64,000 nt of DNA from Variovorax sp. S12S4 (GCF_023195515.1 NZ_JALPKR020000002.1:4751001-4815000); one strand, 5' to 3'; counted from the stretch's first letter, positions 17,531 to 28,321 are shown. Translations and numbers: made by a program. The notes: generated by a model from the letters alone, not told the origin.

Positions 17531-19234
17531 TCAATCCTCTCGTGCCGCGAACGCCGCATTCATCTGGAGAGCCCGCTTGACCTCATCGCCGTGCAGGTAG
17601 ATTGAGGTGGTCGTGATCGAAGCGTGGCGCAAGTTGTCGCGCACGGTCGTGAGTTCTGCACCTCGCGCCAGCGCGTGTGTGGCATGGGTGTGGCGCATCC
17701 AGTGGGGACTGGCACGGCGCAGCTTTTCGGCGAGGGCTGGCCTTTCCGCCCCAATGACCTCGGCCACCTGCAGGAAAAAGCGCCGCATAATGCTCCACAG
17801 GCGCGTCGCGGTGATGCCATCGGCACTGTCCAGGTCCAGACTGCCGACGAGCGGCGTCTTCGGATTCCATCGCGCCGGCGTGATGGGTAGCTGTCGCTGC
17901 ATCAAATAGCGATCCAGCGCAGCTCGGGCCAGTGGCGGCAGCGCAACCTTGCCCGGCTTGCTGCCTTTGCCCATCAGGCGTAGCCAGTGATCGCCGTGGA
18001 CATTCGTGTCGATCTGGCCGAGCGTCGCGTTGACCAATTCGCCAATGCGCAAGCCGGTCGCATACGCGAAGTCCAGCACGAAGCGCAGCCTCTGTGCCGC
18101 CGCCGGTTTCCAGCCGTGCACCCATTCCAGACCCTCCGCCACGGCTTGGACGATCGACCATTCTCCTTCACTGAAGACCCGCGTCAGGGCCGAGGATTCT
18201 GTGGGCGATGCGGCCCGAACCCTGATTCCGGCAAAAGGATTGGCCAGGACATAGCGCTGCTGGATCAGCCAGCGAAACAATGCGCCGGCAACGGAAAGCG
18301 CATACGCGATCGAGCGCGCCGAGAGATCTCCCGCGAATGGCCGCCACTCGGGTGAGGAGCGCGCAGCTGCGGGGCCTACCCAGCGTCCTCGCGGCGAAGG
18401 GTGGCGCAAGAATGCGCGGTAAGCCACCGCGTCTTCCGTCGTGAGCGACGACAACGCCTTACGACGCTCCACAATCGCCCAGAGGATCAGCCGCTCGGCT
18501 TCCTTGCGGTACGCGCGCTGGGTGGCGGCCGACTCGTGCAACGACAACCAGGCCTGTACTGCTTCGTAGTCGTTGCTCGCGGCAAGAATGCAAGATGTGG
18601 GCGGTGCGCGGAAGGCGCCGCGCGAGCCGTCAACGTCACCCGGCACGCTCAGCCTCTCCAGGGGGACCACATCCTGCTGAAGTCTGACCGGCAGCAACGC
18701 GCGCGCTTGGGCTGTCAATGATGGGTGGGCGGCGAAGAATGCTTCGATTTGCCCTGCCCCGGTGGCGCCAAGCCGGGGAATGACGGACCACCAGCGGCGC
18801 CGGCGTGGGACCCGCACTGTCAGGTCAGCCAGCGTGCGCAGTCCGTAGTCGAATAACGGGCCAGCCAGTCGAGTCGGCAGCCAGCGTTCGATCGCATCCG
18901 TCACCAACGGCTGCGGGGCGGAGAGCCCACGCAGCTCTTCCATCGCCGCCAGCACCGCACGGGCGCGCTTGTGCCGCTCGACCGCGGGATGTTTGATCAA
19001 CTGCCCCAGGTCGTCACGCCGGCAATGGCGCGCATGGGCCTCCAACTGCCGGCGGACGTCGGCCAGCACAGAACGGGAGGAACGCCCTCCTGCGCTTTCC
19101 TGCGGCAGATATTGCGCTACCGCGTCGGTCGCACTCATGCCCGCGTACCAGGCACGCAAGGCAGCCAATGCCGAAGCCGCGGGAAATCCCGGCAACCCCT
19201 GCTCCGTCCTTGATGCGCCAAGGCTACTTTTCAT
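17531..19234 (-). CDS. Tyrosine recombinase (phage-type integrase with long N-terminal DUF3701-like part)
   Basis: 567 residues from the ATG at 19234. Residues 1 to about 190 are the DUF3701-like helical region seen in a subgroup of large integrases, with an HhH-like RLGATGAGQIEAFF. A SAM-like core-binding domain follows (about 225-340). The catalytic domain has Arg in ATGLRIGELVN, Lys in GKGSKPGK, His and Arg in HWMRHTHATH, His in LRHASITTT and Tyr in SIYLHG, so all active residues are present and the enzyme should work. It lies convergent to the MBL module and probably mobilises the island. A core-site-like inverted repeat lies 25-57 bases upstream of its start. Confidence 0.92.
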   Translation of the reverse strand: MKSSLGASRTEQGLPGFPAASALAALRAWYAGMSATDAVAQYLPQESAGGRSSRSVLADVRRQLEAHARHCRRDDLGQLIKHPAVERHKRARAVLAAMEELRGLSAPQPLVTDAIERWLPTRLAGPLFDYGLRTLADLTVRVPRRRRWWSVIPRLGATGAGQIEAFFAAHPSLTAQARALLPVRLQQDVVPLERLSVPGDVDGSRGAFRAPPTSCILAASNDYEAVQAWLSLHESAATQRAYRKEAERLILWAIVERRKALSSLTTEDAVAYRAFLRHPSPRGRWVGPAAARSSPEWRPFAGDLSARSIAYALSVAGALFRWLIQQRYVLANPFAGIRVRAASPTESSALTRVFSEGEWSIVQAVAEGLEWVHGWKPAAAQRLRFVLDFAYATGLRIGELVNATLGQIDTNVHGDHWLRLMGKGSKPGKVALPPLARAALDRYLMQRQLPITPARWNPKTPLVGSLDLDSADGITATRLWSIMRRFFLQVAEVIGAERPALAEKLRRASPHWMRHTHATHALARGAELTTVRDNLRHASITTTSIYLHGDEVKRALQMNAAFAARED

Positions 19235-19259
19235 GGAGCGAGTTTAGCGTCTTGCAAGT

Positions 19260-19291
19260 GCTATTGCGATAAGAAGAGTTATCACGATAGC
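19260..19291. other. Recombinase core-site-like inverted repeat upstream of the integrase gene
   Basis: Arms GCTATTGCGATAA (19260-19272) and TTATCACGATAGC (19279-19291) match as inverted repeats at 11 of 13 positions around a 6-bp centre GAAGAG. A 13-6-13 layout is what tyrosine recombinases use as crossover core. It may instead be an operator of the integrase gene. The rest of the 19235-19448 gap holds only a weaker inverted repeat (CAACCA/TGGTTG near 19329-19346). Confidence 0.5.
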
Positions 19292-19448
19292 AGCCACCTG
19301 GTGCACTTCCAATCGCCGATCGATTGCAACCATTCGAATTTGGTTGTCGCAAGAATGAAGTTCCAGCACGAGCCCTCGCCCATTAGGACGCCTGCCAAGT
19401 GAAGGACAAATGAGGCGACTTGGCCCTTTTTTTCGGGGCAGATCAGGT

Positions 19449-20021
19449 TTAGGAGATCAGAAACTCGGAGTCGTCATTCAACATGGAGACCATGAAGCCC
19501 CAACAGACTGCGGCGACGACCTCCACGAGCCCGACGGGCTGCCAAGCAACACCGCGTCTGCCGCGCAGGTCTTGAAGGCCCAGTTCTCGCAATGCAAATG
19601 CATGCCCGCGCATCGCAGCCTCTTTCAAGACGTTGTACGAGCGATGCAGATCGACTGAAACACCTTTGCCATGGGCTAGCGAATAGCCGACGCGAAACAT
19701 GGAAGGAAGATGTCGCCGCTCTGCGCCCATTGCATAAAAGCGGTACGCCCGTGCATGGTCACCAGCTCTCGTCAGCCAGCGACCAAAATAGAAGCAGCCC
19801 AGCGAATGCCCATGAGTGGCGGCCCGTTCGTAATAAACAGCGGCTTGGCTTTCGTCTTTCTGACAGCCGATGCCCTGACTCAGCGTCCAAGCAACAAATA
19901 CCTGACTTTCAACGTGTCCATCATCTGCAAGTAGTCGATAGAGATCGAAGGCCAGATAAAGCAGCCCGTCGGTGTATGCCTTCTGGGCGGCAACCAATTT
20001 CTCGGCGCGGTCTGCTTGCAT
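19449..20021 (-). CDS. Sel1-like repeat (SLR/TPR) protein with C-terminal hydrophobic helix
   Basis: Sel1-type helical repeats run from about residue 10 to 150, for example LAFDLYRLLADDGHVESQVF, AAVYYERAATHGHSLGCFYF and SYNVLKEAAMRGHAFALREL. The C-terminus carries a hydrophobic segment (VGLVEVVAAVCWGFMVSML) that may anchor it. I favour the ATG at 20021; an upstream TTG at 20072 would add 17 residues, and neither has a clear ribosome site. Such proteins are scaffolds for protein complexes. It marks the right end of the island or the start of the next region. Confidence 0.7.
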   Translation of the reverse strand: MQADRAEKLVAAQKAYTDGLLYLAFDLYRLLADDGHVESQVFVAWTLSQGIGCQKDESQAAVYYERAATHGHSLGCFYFGRWLTRAGDHARAYRFYAMGAERRHLPSMFRVGYSLAHGKGVSVDLHRSYNVLKEAAMRGHAFALRELGLQDLRGRRGVAWQPVGLVEVVAAVCWGFMVSMLNDDSEFLIS

Positions 20022-20191
20022 GCGTTCAAGGCTTTGGATAGATGCCGGGTGGCGGTGGCTTGACTTCGCCAAGCCGGATTATTCCAGGAGGATTTCTGAT
20101 GGGTAGCGGAGATGCCGTGGGAGGCGCCACCGCATCATCGCCCAGCGCTCTCAACAATCCAACAGAGCGTGCAACCGCGTGCGACGTAGGC

Positions 20192-21010
20192 TCAGGGCTG
20201 CGCCGTCTTCGCCTCCGCGGCTTCGACAATGAGACGAGCCACGAGCTTCGGTCGAGAGGTCATAACTACGTGCGACGCGCCCTTGACCACGACTGTCTTC
20301 TTCGAGTGGGCACGCTCGGCCATGAATGCCAATGCGGCTGGCGGGATGTTCTTGTCACGGTCACCGTAGATGAACCAGGAAGGCACTGTCTTCCAGGCCG
20401 CGGCAGGGGCCGGCTCTCCGAGTGCCGCTTCGGTGATCGGGCGCTGCGAAACAGCCATCAAGCGCGCGACCGCAGGCGCTACGTCGGCAGCAAACTGCTT
20501 GCCGAACTTGTCCTGAACGATGTAGAGGTCCTTGGAGCCATCGGGCAGCATCACGGGCGGTGCCAACGCCGAGCCTAATGTGCTGCCGGGGAACCGACCC
20601 GACAGGTCAGCTGCCGACTCGCCGGCTTCGGGTGCAAACGCGGACACGAAGACGAGGGCCAGAACGTTGGGCCTTTTGGCCGCAGCTGCGGAGATCACCG
20701 AGCCACCATACGAATGACCGACCAGCACTACCGAGCCCTGCACGGCGGCGATGACCGCCTCCACGTGGTCGGCATCGGTCTTCACACCGCGAAGCGGATT
20801 GGCGGCCGCGATGACCGGATAGTTCCTGGCGCCGAGTTCACGCGCCACGTCGTTCCAGCTGGCCGATTCAGCGAACGCGCCGTGAACCAGCACGATGGTG
20901 GGCTTTGCGGCCGGCACATCTAATGCGGCAGCACTGGAGGCGGCCAGAAACTGCAGCGCCATGGCGCCAGCAGCAACAAATGCACGTACGAGACAAGAGA
21001 GCTTCTTCAT
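20192..21010 (-). CDS. Exported alpha/beta hydrolase
   Basis: 272 residues with a signal peptide (about 1-29, ending AAALD). The enzyme core follows with VLVHGAFAESASW (oxyanion region), the nucleophile elbow GHSYGG, Asp in YGDRDKNIPP and His in GASHVV. It belongs to the EstC/salicylate-esterase-like group of small hydrolases often induced by stress. It lies nine bases downstream of the ridA-like gene and shares its promoter with the 43-bp box at 21556. Substrate unknown. Confidence 0.9.
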   Translation of the reverse strand: MKKLSCLVRAFVAAGAMALQFLAASSAAALDVPAAKPTIVLVHGAFAESASWNDVARELGARNYPVIAAANPLRGVKTDADHVEAVIAAVQGSVVLVGHSYGGSVISAAAAKRPNVLALVFVSAFAPEAGESAADLSGRFPGSTLGSALAPPVMLPDGSKDLYIVQDKFGKQFAADVAPAVARLMAVSQRPITEAALGEPAPAAAWKTVPSWFIYGDRDKNIPPAALAFMAERAHSKKTVVVKGASHVVMTSRPKLVARLIVEAAEAKTAQP

Positions 21011-21019
21011 TGCACTTCC

Positions 21020-21520
21020 TTATTCAGCGATCTCGAAGATCAGATCCAGTTCAACGGGGACACCCAGCGGCAGGCTTGCGACTCCAACGACCACCCGGGA
21101 CGGGTTGCTCGCCTTGCCGAACACGTCTTGCAGTAGCACCGAGGCACCGTCGGCCACTTTCGGATGCTCGCGAACGTCCCCAGCGGTCGCGACGAACACG
21201 CCCAGCCGCACGACACGCGCGATGCGGTCGAGCGAACCCAGCTGCCTTCGCACGAGCGCAAGCGCATTGAGGGCGGCAACGCGTGCGCTCTCCCGCGCGG
21301 CGTCCGCGTCCAACTCCGCGCCCAGGCGCCCGACAAACTGGGGGGTATGGCCTCGCGTGGGCAGCATCCCCGTCAGGAAAAGCTGCGAACCTGACTGCAC
21401 GCTCATCGCATAGATGCCGAGCGGTTCGGGCGGCTCCGGCAGGCTGATGCCGAGAACCTTCAGTCTTTGCTCGGCGCCCGTGTCAGGGCTTTGCACGCGC
21501 TCTTTCGACGTGGTGCTCAT
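21020..21520 (-). CDS. RidA/YjgF family protein
   Basis: 166 residues from the ATG at 21520, which follows an AGGAG site. A RidA fold: the central segment FLTGMLPTRGHTPQFVGRLG, the ALALVRRQLGSLDRIARVVRLGVFVA helix-strand and the end SLPLGVPVELDLIFEIAE. The conserved Arg of deaminating RidA members (near the end, usually in R..VEI) is not in place, so it belongs to an Rid-like group of uncertain activity rather than enamine deaminase proper. First gene of a two-gene operon under the 43-bp box at 21556-21598. Confidence 0.85.
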   Translation of the reverse strand: MSTTSKERVQSPDTGAEQRLKVLGISLPEPPEPLGIYAMSVQSGSQLFLTGMLPTRGHTPQFVGRLGAELDADAARESARVAALNALALVRRQLGSLDRIARVVRLGVFVATAGDVREHPKVADGASVLLQDVFGKASNPSRVVVGVASLPLGVPVELDLIFEIAE

Positions 21521-21555
21521 TGCGCGACTCCTGCTCAAGATTGAAAACAGGAGCC

Positions 21556-21598
21556 ATCACACCAGAAGCAAGACAGCTGAGCCATTGAACCAAGGTAT
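21556..21598 (-). promoter_or_regulatory. 43-bp regulon box 1 (promoter of the RidA-alpha/beta hydrolase operon)
   Basis: Read on the minus strand: ATACC-TTG-GT-TCAAT-GG ... TTCTGGTGTGAT, total 43 bases, ending 35 bases before the ridA-like ATG. The end TGG-TGTGAT fits an extended -10 element. Confidence 0.75.
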
Positions 21599-21610
21599 CG
21601 GCGATACCTT
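21592..21610. promoter_or_regulatory. Perfect 19-bp palindrome over box 1
   Basis: AAGGTATCG-G-CGATACCTT, perfect 9-bp arms. Its right-hand half on the minus strand is the start of box 1. The same palindrome type (AAGGTRTC-N3-GAYACCTT) covers box 9 at 58235-58253. This is the best candidate for the full dimer site of the regulator. Confidence 0.6.
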
Positions 21611-21632
21611 CGCATCGCAGAAGACCACCCGC

Positions 21633-24600
21633 TCAGCCAATAGGAACCGAGAACAGGAAAGTCGTGCCATGCGGATCGCCCGGTTCTGCCCACAGGCGTC
21701 CGTTATGCCGCTCGATGATCGAACGGCTCACCGAAAGGCCAATACCCATTCCCGCGCTCTTGGTCGAATAGAAAGCGTCGAATATCTTGTGCAGGCTCTG
21801 GCTGTCGAGGCCCACGCCAGCGTCTTTGACGCTCACGCGGACGCGATCACCCGGCTCCAGCGCAGTACTGATCGACAGATGCCGCGGGCGGTCGTGCACA
21901 TCGGCCATCGCCTCCGAGGCGTTGCGAATCAAATTCAGGATGACCTGCTGAAGCTGAATGCGGGCCCCCGCGATGGCCGGCAAGTTCTCGTCAAGGTCGA
22001 GTTGAAGGACCACTTCGCTTCGCTCGAGGTCGCTCGACATCATTCCCACGACTTCGCGCGTTGCCTCGTTCAGATTCATCGGCTCCAGCGCCAGGTCGCC
22101 CTTGCTGAAAAGAGCACGCAATCGCGCGATCACATCCGCCGCCCGGTTGCCGTCGCGAATGGTGCGCTTGGCGGTCTCGCGCGCGCCGTCGATGTTGGGA
22201 GGGTCGGCGTCCAGCATCCGAAGGCCGGTGCCCGCGTTGGTGATGATGCCCGAGAGCGGCTGGTTGATCTCGTGCGCGATGGAGGCGGACAGCTGCGCAA
22301 TGCTCGCGACCCGGTTCGCGTCCAGCAACTTGAGCTCCACGTCGTGGTACCGCCGCTCGCTGTCGAGCGCGGCCTGCTCGGCCTTCTTGCGGTCTGTCAG
22401 GTCAAGAACAAATGCAACGCCTTCCGCCGGCTTTCCGTCGAAGAGCGCAATACCGATCAGCACAGGAACGATGCTGCCGTCTTTGCGGACGTATTCACCC
22501 TCGAACGGCGGCACCACGCTGGTTGCCTGGAGCGTTCTCATGATCTGATCGTCGCCCTCGTCCCACCAGGTCGGCATCAGGTCCCTCCAGCGCATTTGCC
22601 CCGAACTCAGCTCGTCGTCGCTGTAGCCGACGATTTCTCCGAAGGCGCGGTTGCCGTCCAGAATCCGCCCGTCGAGGCTCCAGGTGAAGATGCCGATGAT
22701 GTTTGAGTCGAACAGCCTGCGCACCCTCCCCTCACGCTCCTGAACGTCCCGGTACAGGCGTGCGTTCTCCAGTGAGATTGCGGCCTCCGAGGCAAGCAGC
22801 TCGAGCAGCGCCAGCCGGGCCGGCGCGAAGACGCCCGGGGTCAGGTTGTTCTCGACGTAGATCACGCCTACAAGCCGCATTTGCTTGAGCAACGGCAGGC
22901 AGAGCACCGAACGAGCGTGGTTCCGGCGAATGTAGTCGTCGTCCGAAAACGGCCCCTGCCCCGAGGCATCCTGCAAAAGAACGCCTTCCCTCGCGCGAAG
23001 AACAAAATGGAATACGGACGCCGGCAAGTGCTCGGCACCGATCTCCGCATGCTGAAGATCGACCGTGACGCCCTCGGCGTCGACCCTTGCTTCAGCCTCT
23101 ATCCGGTAGCCATCGCCATGAGGGAGCATCAGCAGGCCGCTGCTGCGCCCGCGTGCTCCAGGGCCAGGCGCATAACGGTCGCTATCAGCTTCTCCAGGTC
23201 GATCTCCGCCGACACCGCACGCGAAACCTTGAGCACGGTAGCCAGGTCGAGATGATCGATCGACGTCTGCACCATTGCCGAAGGGGCGGCGCGGTCTTCA
23301 TCCCGCAAATAAGGGTACCGCTCATCGAGCTGGCGGACTTTTCCGGTGGCGCCCCACTTCAGGTAGCCGTGCCGTGCGTCCCGCAGATAGGCCCGCGCGA
23401 TCGTGTCGAAGCCGCGTGCCGCGTAGAAGCGCGCGGCCAGCTCCGCCGCGAGCGCCTGGTTATGAACAAAGCCGTTTTCGCGTGCCGAGTCGATTGCCGC
23501 TTCGTACAGACGCTCCGCGTCGAGCTCCCGGCCTTCGATGCGCGCGATCTCGGCCCCCAGAAGAGCGGCGCGGTTTTCGAAGTTCTCTGGGCAGTTCTTG
23601 GCCCATTCCAGGAGCTCTTTGTGGTGAGCGAGCAGCGCCTCCAGATGCTCCTGGTGTCGAGCCGCAGACCCGGCATCGCAGCAAGCCGCCCGGCTCAGCA
23701 CGCCATAGAAGTGCGCCTCCGCGGTTCTGAAGAAAGATGGCGGTGTCCATAGCAGTTGCTGTGCGTTCGAAGATGCGGCAAGAGCCGCCGCATAGTCGCC
23801 AGCAAAAAAGCCCGCCTGCAGCTTGCGTATCCAGTACCAGCATGCGGCGAATACCAGGCGCGGATCGCTCGATATGCGACGCTCGAACTCGAGCTCATTG
23901 AAGTTCGCGTCGTCGAAGCAGCCGAAAGTGGGCGTTGAGCCGCGCAGCGTGCGAACAAGCGCAAGCTGCCCTGCGACAACGTCGCTTTCAAGGCCGAAAC
24001 GGGCTTTCCGGGCAAACTCCATGGCTCGCTCCGCTTCGCATTGCACATCGAAGAGCGGATCGCCGGCCGCAAGCAGGTTGGCGACAAGGTGATGGCGAGA
24101 AAAGGCCGCGTAGGTGACGTCACCGGTGTTGTTTGCAACGTCCAACGCACGGCGCATCAGGTCGCGCGCCACGCGAAAATGCGTCCATGAAACGCTCGAT
24201 ACGGCGTAGCCCAGGTACGTTCGGGCCTGGAATCTTTTCAACCCGCGCCGTTCGACCAGGTCGTAGCCAAGCTGGGCAAACCGAACACCGGCCCCGTAGT
24301 CGCCGAAACGCGGACCGACAATCCTCCCGATATGCCCATAGGCTTGGCACGACGCATCGGTATTGCCGTGTTCAAGGCTCAGGTTGACGATTTTCCAGAG
24401 CAGCAGGGAGAACAGGTTCGCATCCGTGAACGATGCCGGCACCTGTGCCTTGGTCAGCACGTCCAGCGTTGCTACGGACCGTGGGTCGCTCATCAAGGGC
24501 AAGTCGATGAGCTGCTCGATCTCGCGATTGCCAATCAGCAACCACATCTTCTCGTATTCCCGGCGCACCACCTCTTCTGCCGGGTGCGCAGACCAATCGA

Positions 24601-27151
24601 TGCCCAGGTGGCGCAAATAGGCAAGGCAAACCTCGACCGCGCGGTCGCTCCGATCGAGCGTGGTGTACAGGTCGATGCTCAGGCAAGCGACCGTCGCCCG
24701 ATCGATGGAATTTGCGGCGCGTGAAGACAGCGTCATCAAGCGGGCCTCCGCCGCGGCCGTGTCGCCCGTCAGAAACTCGCACTCGGCTTGCGCAAGCGCA
24801 AGAGAGAAAGAAAGGTTGTGGCGCAGCTCCCGGCCGTCTTCTGGCAGCAGCGCGGCGCCCGCCTTGAAGTAGTCGAGCGCGGAGGCGTAGGCAACCGACG
24901 CCTTTGAACGATTTCCGGCGATGAAGTTGAGTTCGGCCAGTTGCTCCCGCTCTTCCGGCGCGGTGATCAGGTGCGCCCCGCGATTGAGCTGGCTGACGAG
25001 TTCGAAAGCCGCGTCCTTGTGCTGTTCGGCGGGTGTGTGCGCCAAAAGCCGGCGGCCAGTATCAAGGTGAAGCTGCGCGCGCGACTCCTCCGGAATCAGG
25101 GAATAGGCAGCCTCCTGCACCCGGTCGTGGGCAAATCGGTAGGCGCCTTCCGCGCGCTGGATGAGTTCTTGATGCAGGGCCTCCCAGAGCTGCGCCTCCA
25201 CCTCCTCCATTGGCTTTCCGCAAACGATGCCGAGCGTGGCGGCATCTCCGCCGTGGCCGAGGCAGGCAAGCCGCTGCAGTGCCTGCCGGGTGGCTTCCGG
25301 AAGCCGGCCGAGCTTGCGCACCATCAGGTCCACGACGTTGTCGGCAAAGCCCTTGGCCAGCGTTCGTTCTTCGTCCCAGGCCCACTGTGCCGTCGCGTGA
25401 TGGAACGCGAGCAGCCCTTCCTCTGCCAACGAGTTCAGGAACTGCACCGCAAACAGCGGGTTGCCCCCGGTCTTGCGCTGCACAAGGTCGGCGAGCGGCC
25501 GCACGTGATTCCGCGGCGCATGGAGTGCGTCCGCAACGAGCTGCAGCAGATCGTCTTCTGCCAATGGCGGCAAGGTCACGCTACGGACAACCGCGCCATC
25601 CTGCTGGAGCGCGGCGAGTCTTCCCGCAAGGGGATGCTGCGCGCCCACCTCTTCGCCCCGGTAAGCGCCTATCAACAGCAAATGGCGCACATCGCCCGCC
25701 GTCAGCAGGTCGACCAGGAGATCGAGGGTTGCCGCATCGAGCCATTGCAGGTCGTCGAGAAACAGCGCCAGCGGATGCTCCGGCCGGGCAAAAACGCCGA
25801 TGAAGCGCCGCACGACAAGGTGGAAACGCCGCTGCGCATCCTGCGCCGGCAGCTCCATCACGGGCGGTTGCTCGCCAAGGATGAGCTTCAGTTCAGGCAC
25901 CAGATCCAGCAGCAGCGCCGCGTTCGGGTTCAGCGCTTCGGACAACGCCTCGCGCCATCGGCCCAATTCGGTTTCCGTTTGGCCGAGAAGCGGCCGAACA
26001 AGGCTTTGAAACGCGAGCGAGAAGGTCCCATAGGGAATGTCGGCCTTGTACTGGTCGAACTTGCCGGATGCGAACAGCGCACGCGGCATCACCAGCACCT
26101 TGCGCAATTCATTCACCACGGACGACTTGCCTGCTCCGGGCTCGCCGGTCACCAACACCAGCGCCGGGACGCCGCTGGCGGCCACGTCGTCGAAAGAAGA
26201 AAGCAGGGCCTCGACCTCCCGGGCTCGTCCGTAGAGCTTCTCGGGAATGACCATCCGGTCGGGGTGATCTTGCTCTGCGATGGCAAACGCCTCGCACGAG
26301 CCGCCGGCCTGCCATTCAGCCAGGCATCTGCGCAGATCGTGCTCCGCACCGGCCGCGGTCTGGTAGCGCTCCTCCGGTGTCTTGGCCAGCAGCTTCATGA
26401 TGATGGCCGAGACGGGCACCGGAATACCGCCGAACCGCTCCCGCGGCGCCGCCGGTCTGCGCGCGATATGGCAGTGGACCCACTCCATCGGGTCCGAAGC
26501 CTGGAACGGCAGCGAGCCCGTGGCCATCTGGTAGAGAACAATGCCAAGCGAATAAAGGTCGCTACGCGAGTCGATCGACCGGTTCATCCGGCCGGTCTGC
26601 TCCGGTGCCATGTAGGGCAGCGTGCCGGCAATGACCTCTGGAGGGTCCGGTGCCTGGCGCTCGCGCGGCAGCAGCGAGGCAATGCCGAATCCGGTCAGCC
26701 GAACTTCATCTTCAGGGGTGACCAGCACATTGGCCGGCTTGAGGTCTTTGTGCACAAGGCCGCGCTCGTGCATTTGCCTGACCGCCGCCAAGAGCGCAAC
26801 ACCAAGTCGCAGGAGCTGTCCGGTCTCCATGGGTAGCCCCATGAGCCGATCGAGCGGCCGACCGTCGTGGTACTCGAGCACGAGCATGGTCAGCTCGCGG
26901 TCTTGCACCAGCTCGAGCGGTTGCAAGGCCCACGCGCCGCCCAGAAACTCTCTCAGCGAAAACTCGTGGAGCAGGCGGCGAATGTTGCCCGGCGTCGTGC
27001 GGTCCGGATCGAGAAACACCACGATGCGCTCACGGTCGGCACCGTCCGGCCCTTTGCGCCGTATCTTGAAGAACCTGCGACCGCCCTCCTCCCACAGTTC
27101 CTCTGGGGGGCGAGCATCGTCGTCAGTATCGAACCAGTAAAGCCGGTGCAT
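21633..27151 (-). CDS. Trifunctional serine/threonine kinase - AAA ATPase - GAF-PAS histidine kinase (one frameshift)
   Basis: About 1,840 residues. A Hanks-type kinase domain (about 50-280) has HKDLKPANVLV near residue 138 and GTLPYMAPEQTGRMNRSID. A signal-transduction ATPase follows with Walker A TGEPGAGKSSV near 337 and Walker B LALFLDDLQW near 460, then a long helical (TPR-like) region. The C-terminal third has GAF, PAS (SNIIGIFTWSLDGRILDGN) and a histidine kinase with H-box ASIAHEINQPLSG and GMGIGLSVSRSIIERH. The frame breaks near 23141-23147: the first part ends HAGAAAAC-stop and the second resumes as SSGLLMLPHG, consistent with one missing base. The FixL-like H-box suggests a FixJ-type partner, available at 30372 and 54490. 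Confidence 0.85.
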
Positions 27152-27326
27152 GCGCGGAAAGATGTTGGCCGGGCGCCTCGTCCGGTTCGCAACCTCGGCA
27201 GCGTCGTCTGGGGCGGGCCGAATTATTACCCGCGAACGACACCCGCAATCCGCACGATGTCACCGTTGCAGGATCCGGCTCTTGCCGCTGAAAATACTGC
27301 CCTTGCCTCCGATCGACGAAGACAAC

Positions 27327-28298
27327 ATGAAGCACAGCTTCTCCAGACGTGCCGTACTGGGCGGCGCCTTGGCAGCCCTCCTTGTTCAGCGAACCGCGGC
27401 AGCGGACCCGGCGCCCTCCATCCGACTGGTTGTGCCCTCTTCTGCTGGCGGCCCGCTGGACGCACTCAGCAGAGTCTTGGCGCAGTCGCTGGGCCGGCAC
27501 CTGGAGGCGAACGTCGTCGTTGCCAATGTTCCCGGCGCCACCGGAAAGCTCGCCGCCGTGCAGGTGGCCAATGCACGGCCAGACGGCCGGACGCTGCTGC
27601 TCGGCACCAGCGCCACCCACGCCATTGCGGCCAGCCTGTTCCCGCAGCTGCCGTACCGGCCGGAGCAGGATTTCGCCGCCATCGGGCGCATCTGTACCAC
27701 GCGATTCGTCCTCGTGGCGCACCCATCGTTCCAGGCCCGCTCGCTGGACGAACTGATCGACGCCGCACGCGCCGCGCCAACGCCGCTGGCCTATGGCTCG
27801 TGGGGCGTCGGCTCTGGCGGCCACCTGGCCGTCGAGGCCATCCGCATGCAGTTCGGCATCGACCTCAATCACGTGCCCTACCAAGGCACTGTATCGATGA
27901 TGCAAGACCTGCTTGGCGGCCGAATCCCGCTCGCAATCAGCGACACGGCTGGCGCGATCGCCCGCGTGCGCGAAGGCAAGCTCGTGCCGTTGATCGTTAC
28001 CGGCACCACGCGCCTGGCCCAACTGCCGCAGGTTTCCACGTTTGGCGAAGCCCAGGTGCCGTTCACCACCGAAAGCTGGTGCGGGCTCTTTGCACCCACC
28101 CGCACGCCGGTTGCAGAGCTGGCACGCCTGGAGGCGGCGCTGCAGGCGGCGTTGGAGGACCTGTCGGTGAAACAGACGCTGGGCACGCTCGTCTACGACC
28201 CTGGGCCCATGGATCGCCAGGCCTTTCGGAAGCTCTGGCAAGCGGACATAGCTGCGTGGCGCCGCGTGGTGGTTGCGACGGGCATCCGTCTTGATTGA
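27327..28298 (+). CDS. Bug-family (tripartite tricarboxylate transporter) periplasmic binding protein
   Basis: 323 residues from the ATG at 27327, with a Tat-like or Sec signal (RRAVLGGALAALLV, about residues 7-26). The Bug fold is shown by IRLVVPSSAGGPLDALSRVL, GKLAAVQVANARPDGRTLLL, VPYQG and DTAGAIARVREGKL. Expanded in Burkholderiales; binds small carboxylates or other solutes. No TctA/TctB membrane genes are near, so it is an orphan receptor. Its position between two sensor kinase genes suggests it could present a ligand to signalling proteins rather than to a transporter; this is inference. Confidence 0.9.
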   Translation: MKHSFSRRAVLGGALAALLVQRTAAADPAPSIRLVVPSSAGGPLDALSRVLAQSLGRHLEANVVVANVPGATGKLAAVQVANARPDGRTLLLGTSATHAIAASLFPQLPYRPEQDFAAIGRICTTRFVLVAHPSFQARSLDELIDAARAAPTPLAYGSWGVGSGGHLAVEAIRMQFGIDLNHVPYQGTVSMMQDLLGGRIPLAISDTAGAIARVREGKLVPLIVTGTTRLAQLPQVSTFGEAQVPFTTESWCGLFAPTRTPVAELARLEAALQAALEDLSVKQTLGTLVYDPGPMDRQAFRKLWQADIAAWRRVVVATGIRLD

Positions 28299-28321
28299 TC
28301 GCCGGATTTGCGTCGAGCGAA

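Noticed and set aside
19235..19448. tRNA gene as integration target of the integrase
   Set aside because: No cloverleaf-forming sequence or tRNA-like end could be found at either edge of the island.
20026..20229. 67-codon minus-strand frame upstream of the Sel1 gene
   Set aside because: Arg- then Pro-rich, no ribosome site, no known pattern; it may only be leader sequence.
27200..27300. ACACCCGCAATCCG between the Bug receptor and the large kinase as a regulon box
   Set aside because: The GT at positions 9-10 and the 43-base end are absent.
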